64,000 nucleotides of DNA, taken from positions 150,138,501 to 150,202,500 of the forward strand of contig CM075347.1 in assembly GCA_037693485.1 (NCBI GenBank), written 5' to 3'. The first letter of the stretch is position 1. Each line of letters opens with the position of its first letter. The notes beneath the pieces were generated by a model. That model searched no databases, was not told the DNA's origin, and saw only the letters and a list, made by a program, of their open reading frames with translations. The translations under genes and the position numbers were made by a program. This document shows positions 20,447-32,040 of the stretch, in pieces. Origin of the DNA: Kitagawia praeruptora (Eukaryota > Streptophyta > Magnoliopsida > Apiales > Apiaceae).

Positions 20447-21733
20447 TACTATTATATAAAAGCCGAAACATTAAAAGTTTGGTTGGTTGGTTGGTCGGTA
20501 CGGTACCTGTTGATTTTACTTATTTACCCTTACTCAATTACAGATGTACTAACTAATTAATTTCTTTAACATATTATCTTTTCTATTTTTCAAGAACTAA
20601 ATAATTTCCCTTTTCAAGTAATACAATATTCTTTTATATTTTATCTAACTAAATTTTCTCCTTTATTAATCAATTTCCTTTTTCAGGTTAAACATATTAT
20701 CTTCTCTATTTTTCAATAACTAAATAGTTTCCCTTTTCAGGTAAAATAGAATATTTTTCACATTTTATTTAACTAAAATTTCTCTTTTTTTAAAATAGTA
20801 CAAGCAATTTTTTTTAATAAAATAACATAACTATATTATAATTACTATTAACTAATCAATTACTTTTTTCACCCAAAACACGTTACCTTTTTTTTTTTTC
20901 TCTAAATAACATCTCTCTTTTTCCAATTATATCATGGACGGTTAACTTTTTCAGCCAAAGCACATTACCGTTTTTCTTTTCTCTTACTAAAACCTCACTT
21001 TTTCCAATTATATCACATATGTTTCTATTTAATAAAAATAAATAATAATATTATAATACTATAATTAACCGATTATCTTTTTAGCTAAAACATATCATAT
21101 TTTCTATTTTTCTAATTAAATTCCCTTTTTTCTAGAAATATCCCGGGCAACATTAATTTCTCATTTTCTAAAAATTATGAGCAATTTTATTTAGTAAAAT
21201 GACATAAATAAATTATAATTATATAATCTAATCAATTACTTTTTTCACATAAATCATGTCATCTTTTTAATACTATTATATAAAAGCCGAAACATTAAAA
21301 GTTTGGTTGGTTGGTTGGTCGGTACGGTACCTGTTGATTTTACTTATTTACCCTTACTCAATTACAGATGTACTAACTAATTAATTTCCTTAACATATTA
21401 TCTTTTCTATTTTTCAAGAACTAAATAATTTCCCTTTTCAGGTAATACAATATTCTTTTATATTTTATCTAACTAAATTTTCTCCTTTATTAATCAATTT
21501 CCTTTTTCAGGTTAAACATATTATCTTCTCTATTTTTCAATAACTAAATAGTTTCCCTTTTCAGGTAAAATAGAATATTTTTCACATTTTATTTAACTAA
21601 AATTTCTCTTTTTTTAAAATAGTACAAGCAATTTTGTTTAATAAAATAACATAACTATATTATAATTAGTATTAACTAATCAATTACTTTTTTCACCCAA
21701 AACACGTTACCTTTTCTTTTTTTCTCTAAATAA
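20447..21733 (+). repeat. Tandem duplication of the Helitron 5' end (824-bp unit)
   Basis: The sequence from TACTATTATATAAAAGCCG onward occurs at 20447 and again at 21271, including GGTTGGTTGGTTGGTCGG and CGGTACGGTACC. The second copy is cut at 21734 by the LTR element. A third, partial copy (CGGTACGGTACC onward) lies at 40611. Confidence 0.88.
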
Positions 21734-24329
21734 CTGTAAGAACCCAGATTTTTGGGTAGAATTAAAACTTTTATTATGTATTGATGTAAGAGTGAACAGT
21801 GGTTACAACTACAAGGTAATACTGGCTTTAAAGGATGAATAATGAAAGGATATATATTCCCAGGTTATATGGCCTGAAGGATGCTATTGGGTGATAACTT
21901 AGATTAGAATAATCTATCTCCTAGAAAGTTAAGATAAGATTCCCTAGAGAGAAATAGATACCCTCATGTCATCCAAATCAATATCTATTATAAGCCCAGC
22001 GGTTCCGTAAAAAGGTTAAGGAACACTCGAGGGTGAACCAGGTTCATTTTCCTAATTATAGGAATTAAATAAAAATAAGTGATGAATAGTGATTTTGGTG
22101 GAATTTGGAATATTATTATAATAATGTTATACCCGGTATTCGGAACGGATTTCTGAGTTCGTATTAGTGATCCCGGAAGAAAATAAGTGTATGTAAAAGC
22201 TGTCGGATTCAGAAAAAGAGCACTTTTATTTTCTCCAAGAATTCCCTGGACACTGCAAGACATAAGGAATTATAAAAGGAATTTAAGGATTTTAAATTCG
22301 AGAAGTATTAAGAAAGATGAGGAATAGTATAATAAATATTAAGAAGGTTTTCGGTAAAACCCTAACTAGAAACGAATGAGTTATTCCCTCGAACGATCAA
22401 CGAATTAAGCAATAAACGGACAAAGAAACAAGCAGAGGAAGCAAGAGTCTTGAGAAAGCTACTAGAAAATATCTAGTAACCATTCTAGTTACAAGACTAA
22501 CTAGAACCCTTAGAGATCAACTAAGTACTTAGAAAACAAACCACTTGGTTAAGCCTTAACCATCCAATGATCAACACTTGTCATGGTAAATCCTCATCCA
22601 ACACCACACTACTTTAATAAAGTAGCCTTAAGATGAGATATTATCTTAAACTCTTCACTTTATGCTATATTGAAAGAGCAACCAAGGCAAATACTCTCCC
22701 CCCCCCTTTAAACACCATTCGGCCCTTCCTTAAATTCCAAAACAAAAATCAAGCTTCCAACCATCACTTGACCTTGTAATTTTTATGGTGAGTTCCATAA
22801 TTCATAAAAGTGATCTCCTAAAAATTTCAAAGCCAAACACCTTTGTTTCCATTTTCAAAGAATTCATCCAAGAGGAGGGTGAATAGTGATTCTATGAACT
22901 AATCTTGTTTTTTCTTGTTTTTCATGGTTGATTTAGCAAGCTTAAGCACCTCTAAGGATCATACCAAGCATAGTGAGGCTAGATCATACTCCAAGGAAGG
23001 TATAGCAACTTGAAACCCTAGACTTTACCTTGAGATTTTGCATGCTCTTGATGGGTTTTAGTATAAGATGTGATATTAGCATGATTATAAGCATGATTGT
23101 GATTTAGATTTGATAAATGTTAAAAATAGTTTAGATGAACGGAAAGGCATTGCTTGGCCTCAGTTCATGGTGATATATCATGTATATGTTGTTTGGGATG
23201 GATACCTTGATTATTGGAGGGTTTGGAATTTAGATATATTCGATTTATAGCCGTCGTAATGCCGAAATTTCGTTAACCTTAAGAACACGAATTTGACAGA
23301 AGCTATAACTCACTGATTAGCTTCGACTTTTGCCATGATTAGCTAGATTATGTTATGAGCTTCGTTTTGATATAAAGATCGCATGAAACGGACTTACGGT
23401 TTAGGAGTTATGATTAAATTCGTAAAAGTGGTTCGGAACCGTAATCAAAAGTTCGTAACCGAAATTGGATCCCTTTAATATTGCGAAATCAGTGGCGAAT
23501 CTTAATAATTAAATAATAGAGATAAAAAGGAAGGTGTGGGAGAAGACCGCATGTCAAATGGATCGTTTTCCGATTTTATAAAAATGTTCGAATCTAGGTT
23601 AAGTACGAAAGTACCCCTAAGAGGTATACTTGGTTATAACTTCGGTAAACCACTTAGAAAACGATCGATAAATATCGAGGTCTAATCTTTCGACTTTAAA
23701 ACTTATACGATTTAAATACTTACCATATGTAAGTGTAATGTCATGCTTTAGTAACGAACAAGTATCGGGTAATAAAAGCAATAGTAAGAGTGAATTAAAG
23801 GGGTATAACGAAACGACTTGAAAACGTGTTTCGATTTAAGTAAAGTTTATGCGTAACCTTTTGAAAGGTGTTAAGTGATTAATCCCGAATGCCTTGGCTA
23901 ATTATAGATCATCAGGCTGACCCGGGACACGCTACTACTACCCCTACTCGTACTCGATTTCCAGGCAAGTTTCCAATACTTGGAACTGTTGTTGTGATAA
24001 TATATATATGATGATTGTTGTATACATATGCCATAGCATGCATGTCTACTTTCAAGTTATATTGCAATACTTGTTCCCTGAATTGATATTGGCTTATAGA
24101 TTAGATACGATATATCAGTATAAGCCGGACTTTTGGTTAAGACCCTTAGTGAAGGGCATGTGATATTCATTCTTTAAATGTAGACCGGGAGTCGGTATTT
24201 TGAGATATAGATGTAGTCTTGGAAACCCGGAGGGATTCCAACGACAGATTAGTATTCCGTTTGAGGAATGTTATTATTAAACATTAATTATATTTCCATA
24301 AAGTATTATTTACTTGGAAATCTTTCGAG

Positions 24330-25080
24330 AAATGTTATTTGAGTATTATCTCAGTCGAGAGATATTAAATGAATATTATTTCGAATATTCATTTAGAGTT
24401 TGATTATTTCATGAATATTATTTCAAGATTCATTTAGAATATTGTTTATTAAATGAATATTACTTTCGAATATTCATTTAAGGTTTTATCTATTCAATGA
24501 ATATTACTTTAAGATATTTCTTTGAAATTCTAATTACTTAAGGAACATTATTTCAAATATTCCTTGAGAGTATTGATTACTAAATGAATATTAATTGGAT
24601 ATTCATTTAGAATAGTATTTATTAAATGAATATTATTTGAATATTCGTTTAAGGTTTTATTTACTTAACGAATATTATTTTAAAATATTCAGTTGAAGTT
24701 CTAATTACTTATGGAATATTGTTTTGAATATTTCTTTAAAGTTTTGATTACTAAATGAACATTATTCGGATATTCATTTGGAATATTAATTGTGAAATGA
24801 ATATTATTTTGGATATTCATTTGGAACGTTATTTGTCAAATGAATATTATTTTCAAATATTCATTTAAGGTTTGATTTAGTCAGTAAATATTATTTTAAA
24901 TATTTATTTAAGTTTATTTATTCAATGAATATTATTTTAAATATTCATTTAAGAAGAGATTTATTTAATAAATAATTCTATATATTCATTCGAGGATTAC
25001 TTACGAGCAATATTATGATTTAATAATATTCCGTAATTATTATTGACTTAATAAATATTCTTGGAATATTTAATAAAATT
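24330..25080. repeat. Array of about 16 AT-rich palindromic units in the first giant LTR
   Basis: Units of roughly 42-46 bp follow the pattern AAATGAATATTAT, TTTCGAATATTCATTT, then a TTTGATTA-type spacer. Each unit can fold on itself because AAATGAATATT faces AATATTCATTT. Confidence 0.85.
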
Positions 25081-25260
25081 CTTTTGAATTCTTTTTGTAA
25101 TGATTTATATTATTCAAAGGTTATCCTTCACCTTCAGATATTATGTAAAATATTTCAAAGTCTTTTATGACTATTTTATCAAGGGGAGGTCCCCAAAACT
25201 TTATTTTCGTTTAAATCTATCTTATAAGAAGATTTAAATACTCGCTCAACTTCCAAAAAT

Positions 25261-25267
25261 TATATAA
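25261..25267 (+). promoter_or_regulatory. Possible TATA box in the first giant LTR
   Basis: TATATAA followed by a GGGGACC stretch lies after the palindromic array, 3.5 kb into the LTR. The copy in the second LTR is at 35567. It is placed plausibly for a U3/R border, but AT-rich DNA makes chance matches common. Confidence 0.25.
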
Positions 25268-26504
25268 GGGGACCTCACTTGGAGATGTTATTTATTGGAC
25301 TGCCCGGTCCTATACTTGCTAAAACTATCTTGTCACTCACATCTTGATTCTTTCAAGCATCGATATGAGTCTTTTGGTTACCTCCTCAACGCTCGAGGGG
25401 TATGATTGATGTAACAAGTTTATATCCATTAACAAGCATCAGCTTGGGAAATATTGGTGAATTTTCCTTTCCAATTAGATACGACTACTTTGTGGAGTCC
25501 TATCAACAAGTGTTATACTTGGGGAAAAAGGGGAACGAACTTTACGTTTCAGAGTCATGGATGATATTCGAACTAGGAGACGCGTAAGTGGCCGAGTGGC
25601 GCCGGTCCAGCAATAGCCCCACCGTTGGCTGAGGAGTTCCAGAGGGCGGTAGATAAGTAATTCCGTCGGAGCTACCTTCTACATGTAGAGAACGACTGAT
25701 GAGATGCATGACATACGACTGATCATCGTAAACGTCAGGGCATCTGGCGCGGCAATGCTCCCGTATTAGTTCATCTTCTAAAAGTAAGAAATTTCTGCAA
25801 CACTGTTGGTGTTGGCAAGGTGAAAAAGTGTTGAAACCGGAATTGCAATATTTTTCCTGCAAGTTCCTCTTTTATGATAATTGAGAATATCTTGCTTATC
25901 TTTTGCATAGCAGATATTTATTCAAAACAAATATATTTTTGAGTTACCTTGTAACTTCATCTCATACCTTATATTGGTACTACATCGTTAATGCATGGCA
26001 TATGGTTTCAAAGATATTTTGAACTGTCATATATTATTGTCGTTCAATTGTATTTTTGGTGGGCTATTGCTCACCCTTGCTTTATTTATTTATATTACAA
26101 CAACAGCTAGATCAGATGGCCGCGCAAGGCGCACACAGCGTAAGCAGGTGTCAACCATCAGAGGTTTACCGCTAAGGTCTTGGCTACCGTTGTTGAGGAT
26201 GCAACTACTGGTAGGCTAGTTGTTAGCAATTGAGCCTGAAATGTATTTATATTATGGTATCTATTAATGGATGGCAAAGAGTATGTAATTGTACAATTGT
26301 AATTCTTTGGGTTGTAAGAACTCAAACTTGTGATTAATAATATTGATTGGTTACTCTGATTTCATCTCTAGGACTATAACGGGTGTGTTTTATGTTGTTG
26401 TTTTGGGTCACAAGGTTGTAATTTAAATTATGTTGGTTTTGTGGTTGGATATTGAGACCGTAACGACCAGATCCCTGACCCTGGATCTGGGGGTGTTACA
26501 GAAA

Positions 26505-26520
26505 TGGTATCAGAGAGAGC
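26505..26520 (+). other. Primer-binding site (initiator tRNA-Met type)
   Basis: TGGTATCAGAGAGAGC starts four bases after the LTR end and matches the common plant PBS TGGTATCAGAGC except for an AG insertion-like change. The second copy is at 36811-36826. Confidence 0.75.
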
Positions 26521-27825
26521 GTTATATATCCCAGAGATGATGCGACGTTAAAACAATAAATTCATTAAGATAATAAGAACTCTTGCCAAGTTCATAGTCA
26601 GACTACATAATGTAGTATTGACATATAAAACCCTTATGGGAACCCTAAAAGTATCATGATAGTAACTTAGCTCGTTCTTGTATCGACTAGTAAGGCGACA
26701 GACCTTGGGGATTACGAGCAGTAACATAATGATGCTTGTTTTGATGATGAAGATCGGATGGTGGATTCGATAGAGTACCCTACTGAGGACCCGGAGGAGG
26801 TTCCAGCAGAGAGGGAGAATCCTGTTAGAGACAGGGAAGTTTACCTTGAGGAGATGAGGGCTGCAGCCAGAGAGACTTGAAGAATCTAGATATAGTGCTC
26901 AGAGAAGTGAGCTTAAAGAATTGAGATATTATTAAGAGAATTGAAGAGGCATATTGGATTCATAGCCGGACTACCGAATGAAGTGCCAGCAAGTAAGATG
27001 GATTTGAGGAATTACTCAAGATCGTATGTAAGGATAGATAAGAATCCTTGGAGACTTTCAGATTAATGAGAAAGGAATTAGAATGATGCATGATTATCAA
27101 AGACATTGATATAGGACGGGGAGCAGAGTCCCTAGGAACAGTTAAGACATAGGTGGCAAGTGCCATATCTTCAGATAAATGGATTAGTGTGAATCTTATT
27201 AATGATAATTCGCCATGAGAAGGCGGATTTCCTAGGTTATAATTTATAAAGTCAAATTGAGATTGTTAAGGTGATTTTATTCAGGGAAATGCCCAACTTA
27301 TAATGGATCAACTTAGAAAGAAAAGACATTGGGAGGTGATGGCCTGAACGGATAAAGTATATGAGGAAATAGTAAGCGAGACAATGATCTCAGAACCTAC
27401 AAGAGGAGAAGACCAGTGAGTCTGTGATAAATTAGTAATAAGGCTATCGTCAAGAAACCAAGTATAAGTTTAGTTCAATTCAGTGAAATGATGAACCAGA
27501 AACATTAGTTGCATGTGATTCAGAAGAGTATTAAATTCTTTCTTTTCCTTGAATGGATTATGGTAGTTACCTTAAGTTTATTCTGACACTGAATCATAAA
27601 TGGATTAGGCAAGGCGAGCAGTGGTCGAGATGTAATTGGGAATGCTTCTAGGTGCAACCTGATAGAACAGGTATAGGACATGTTCTCGAAATAAGAGTTT
27701 TGGCAAAATGAAGTCCAGCAATAGGACACATGATCAATAAGAGTAGTGTTGGTCGGCCCTACCAAGTTAAAGACAGTTTCAAATGAAGATTGGCCAACCA
27801 CACTGGCAAAGGTGAGAAATTTCAT

Positions 27826-28080
27826 AAAATTCACAAGGTATTACCAAAGATTTGCTCAGGACTTTACAGAAAGTGTAGTCCCGTAACCCGCCTTATTATA
27901 AGAATAAAAGTTTGAATGGATAAGATAAACGTGAGAAGATCTTCCTGGAGCTAAAGATAAAGTTGGTAATGACCAGGGTTGGCGTTGCCTAATGGAAGAA
28001 GGAAACTTTGGGAGATATTATGATGCAACTCATACAGGTATAGGTCTGCGCTTATGCAGCACGATAGCGTAATTTCGAAT
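27826..28080 (+). pseudogene. Degenerate gypsy RT/RNase H relic
   Basis: In shifting frames one reads FTRYYQRFAQDFTESVVP (like the GYYRRF-type end of gypsy RT), KFEW, then EKIFLELKIKLV (like CEKSFQELKKRLV), and YDATHTGIG (like the YCDASHTGIG start of gypsy RNase H). Stops and frameshifts separate these pieces. The order is right for Ty3/gypsy. The second copy lies 10306 bp downstream. Confidence 0.6.
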
Positions 28081-31000
28081 ACAATTGGACAACACGGTTC
28101 ACCAGATTCGGATGACCTTGGTAGTGCTAATTCTGAGAAGCGACTGACCCCGATGGTAGCATTCCTTCTGAGACTAGTTGTTAAGAAGACTGGTATTTGG
28201 TAGTATCGACTAATAGGACGAATATGTATCGGGAAGATGTGTCATGTTACTAGTGGGTGAATAGATTAACTGAAATTTTCCCAAATTCTGGAAAGGAATT
28301 CAACGAATTTTGGCAAACCTTGTCTTTCTGATTATCAAAAGACGTCATTGAAGAAAGTGGAAACTGGAGCGAACCCTGTGGATTGGGTAAAGTAGCCGCT
28401 ATACAGGCTGGTAGACAGACCCCGATTATTATGACTGATTATAGGGATAAATTATGAAGTTGAAATTTGAAGGAAAAAAAGAGGGAAATGTAATTAAGAA
28501 ACAAGCCGGACTGAGAAATTCCGGGATTGACTGAAATGAAAAGGTTGTTATGCTAGAAGTGTTAAGCTTACGTGGTACGTGAAATTGATAAGAGAAGTTG
28601 AAATGAAAAAAAAAATAAAGGAAAGGTGACCGGAGACGGTACCGAGAAGTCAAGTGAGACTTATATGGAGTAAAATTTTGAAAAGATCAAAAGGTATCAA
28701 AGTAGAAGGCACTATGCCAGCAATTGCTAGAAAAGTAATGCTATTAGCCGACCCCTAAACTCACATATTTTAGCATGGCCATTGGGGCCAAGTCACTAAG
28801 GATTATCAAGTGACTGAATCAACAATGTAAGGACAAAGCGGGGTGCTTCTAATCGAGTGCCAACCGCGAGGGCTTTTGATATAAAATGAATTGAGATACA
28901 GGATGATGGATTTATATATATACCATGGACGTATCAGGATTGAGGGTAGTGACCACTGAAAAGTTACGAAAATTACCAAAGTTAGTGCACTGTGATGCAT
29001 AAATGTTATCTGAAGCTTAGTGTCCTCAAAAAGAGCATTAGGCATTAAGAGATTCACGTTGAACACGACCAATATCTTCCAGAACATCCTTGCTACCATT
29101 ACCAAGTTCTGTAAGAAAGAGCAGATAGACATGTGTTGTCTTTTGGAAGGTCATATAGACTAACATTCGTTTGAAAGAAGAGGTTAGCATTAGTCTACCT
29201 ATAGACTATCAAGATGAGAATGATTAAAAGAGACCTTTATTAAGGATATATGATTAAATTGCCAAGTACAGGATATAAGTATTCCCTGAAATTAGAATTG
29301 AGCATAGAATGTCCATATATTAAGACGAACCCTGAGGGATGCACAAAGAATAGCATCACCCCTAACAATAGGCACTGTGAAATCAGATGATATAAGTTGA
29401 ATCGACCAAGGTATCAATAACCTATAAGGATTTGCGGAAAGGAGTCTCTAAAAGTACATAGACAGAATTGTTATCGAATTGATTAATGGTGTTTGATATA
29501 CCCTGTAACCAGGAGATACAGGAGGAATGTTTAGGATGGCCTAAGAAACCTTATAAGGGAAGTGCTAATATTCTGAACTTCAGAAAGGGAGTTAAGTCAA
29601 GAAATATCCTATGTATGATTTGGAGTACCTGTAGTCAAGATCGCACTAGAAAGGTGGAAGCAATGACTTTTAGAAAAGACTGATAGATGCTTTCTCTCAT
29701 TCAGCAGAATTTAAAGGAGAATGCTTCCACCCTGAGTTGGAATAGATCTAGAAAACATTGACCCCAAGAAATTATTATAATCAGGAAAGGCCAACGAGGT
29801 GGCCGACACTTTAAGTATGGGGGAGTAAGTATAAATGCTCAGATCAAAGAAATAGAATGATAATGTAAGGACCTTGATGGTCATAATGTGGTAGAGGAAG
29901 TTACATTCCGTCTAATGATTTTGCCAGGATCAACTATAAGAATAGTTTAAGTAAAGATTCGATTCCTGATGTTGCCGATAGTACATTACCGACATTAGGA
30001 GGCTCTGCGTCAAACCAGACCAAATTCCCCAAGAGACTCGCCTTTTCTTTGGAAAGAGAAAGGGGAGGTTAAGTAACAATGAATTGGTAGTAAATGACCA
30101 GAAATAGAGAGGGTACAAATACTGATAAGCCAAATGGCACGATGTTGAATGACAAGCAAGTTTATGTTGGTGTATTTCTCTGCAAACAAGATAGAGAATT
30201 ATGAGATTGGCAAGCGATTAAGCAAACCGCTAAGCTTTTAGTCTTCTACCGGAGATATATGATTAATAATCTCACCAGCCTGTTCCAGCTGCGATGCTGG
30301 AAGCTTTCCTGCAATTTTATCTGCTTCATGTAATATCTACGTCAAGTTCAGGAAGCATTCCCTATGGATAGGGAATAGTGATTATTTTGTTTTCCTAGAG
30401 GATCTTGAATTGACGATTATGATGCTTAGTTGTTAAAGCACTAAGTAAACGATAAGCGATGGTGATCCTTCTGAGAAATTAGGTGGTAACGACTGTGGAA
30501 ATGTCGAAGTGAATCTACGTTAGAGAAATCATCCAGGTTTATTTCGGATGGTGTAATTTCCGGAACGACGGGATATTTGAAATGAAGAATTAGATTATGA
30601 TGGTTCATAAAATGATTATAGTAGAAATAAAGACAAGAGACGGATAGAGATGGAAATAGAATTGGGAATTAATAAGAGAGTCAGATAGGCAGACTCATGA
30701 GAAGCTCCAGTAATGAAGCGAAAAGAGTAGGGAATTGGCAAGGTAAGGGTATTGGCCAAAACGGAAAGTTGGAATTAGGAGCATGAATGACATACAAATT
30801 GACTCCTTTTAAGTTTGGAAATCCGAGGAAATATGGAATAGTTTGATTGAGTAATAAAAGCGACTCATGGAATGAGAAAGTGAAATCTAGATGGTTGAAC
30901 GAAGGAAAGTTTGACCACAAACGTGCCACGTATATTGAATAAAGGTAACACGCGTTCCCCTAATAAGGTGACGGTGGAGTTCAATAACAGAAGTGAATGA

Positions 31001-32027
31001 GAACTAGATGATAAGATGGATGTGATTGATAAAGAAAAGAATGGGAAATAATTATGGAATGTGAAGCAAGAAATGTTACGAATGGATTGATGAATGGGTT
31101 CTTCCTAACGAGCACTCGGATTGACAACCTGATAGTGTTAGAATTATAAGTATGAAAGAGCCAGTGTCGGGGCGTGAAATGTGAGTAATAATAATGTCAA
31201 GCGGGAAATCCAAGATTTAACCTGAGAGGTTGAAGGATTTTCCAAAAAGTAAGTGGTGCTAATATCAAGCAAGAGTATAGGTCCATAGAATGATGGACAG
31301 AATAACAGGGACATGTGATATGTGAGATTACGAAAAAAAGTGGAATTTGGTACGAATATGATTATTTTCTTCTCTAATAAACCTCTATAGTTCAGAGGTA
31401 AATTCTAAGTATGATATTTTGACAATCATGAAAACTTTCTTATATGATTCTTTGAAATTCGTTCTTTTCTTCCCCCTTATTTATCTTCTTCTAAATTGAG
31501 AAGAACAACCCTTTAAGGAGGGGAGGTAATACCACGTGACTCTCTGTCTGTGTGATAGGAGTCTAAGTGGAATGCCATTTATTGTTTAATTGCTTGTCAA
31601 GTACTAAAGGCTGGCCCCCTTTTTGTACTAACTATGCGATATAACAAATGTTCATTGATCACAGTGATCTCTCGATAAATTTTTCCACCAAAATATATAT
31701 ACATCGAGATTGCGAAGATTAAAGCGATCAGGAATTGCAAAATTACGAGTGAGGTTATCTCCGGAATTTGTAGCGCGTTAGTGATACCGAAGTCACTGCA
31801 CATACCAATAAGGTTAATAGTGTAAGACCGGACAAGAGCGTATACTGGATAATGTGTTATGCGAAAGTATCAAAGAATTGGTAGAACGGATAAAGGGTGT
31901 ATTGTAACACCAGTACGATGTGCTTTAGAAAGATTGGAATGTGTAAGGATCGACCAGAGAATTGGAAAGCGAAATAACCAACAAGTACCCAATTGTCTTC
32001 TACCTGATTCCGGGACGGAATCCTTTT

Positions 32028-32040
32028 AAGGAGGGGAGAC
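32028..32040 (+). other. Polypurine tract before the second giant LTR
   Basis: AAGGAGGGGAGAC touches the TGTAAG start of the LTR. A similar run, AAGGAGGGGAGG, lies about 510 bp upstream near 31514. Confidence 0.8.

Larger units (their letters stand above)
21735..26500 (+). repeat. First giant LTR (4766 bp)
   Basis: It begins TGTAAGAACCCAG and ends GGGGGTGTTACA (TG...CA) and is followed by a PBS. I noticed only two differences from the second LTR (C/T near 21969; A/G near 26367). The pair is therefore nearly identical. Small ORFs such as 21988-22263, 25402-25587, 25542-25862 and 25995-26219 recur in the other LTR and show no known domain. Confidence 0.93.
26501..32040 (+). pseudogene. Decayed internal region of the giant-LTR element (Ty3/gypsy relics)
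   Basis: No frame longer than about 110 codons is open in 5.5 kb. A short Gag-like stretch rich in E, P and R is readable near 26760-26880. Remnants of gypsy reverse transcriptase and RNase H are readable near 27825-28080. The rest is not recognisable by eye. The region ends at the polypurine tract before the second LTR. Confidence 0.65.

Noticed and set aside
24330..25080. Regularly spaced AATATT repeats, CRISPR-like at first sight
   Set aside because: Units are diverged, palindromic and adjacent, spacers are not unique, and the DNA is a plant LTR.
25585..25660. GTGGCCGAGTGG, resembling the D-arm of tRNA-Ser or tRNA-Leu
   Set aside because: No matching acceptor, anticodon or T-arm follows. 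It is part of the giant LTR and recurs at the second LTR.
25542..25862. 106-codon minus-strand frame in the giant LTR, repeated at 35848-36168
   Set aside because: Its conservation between LTRs only reflects their near identity. No known domain.
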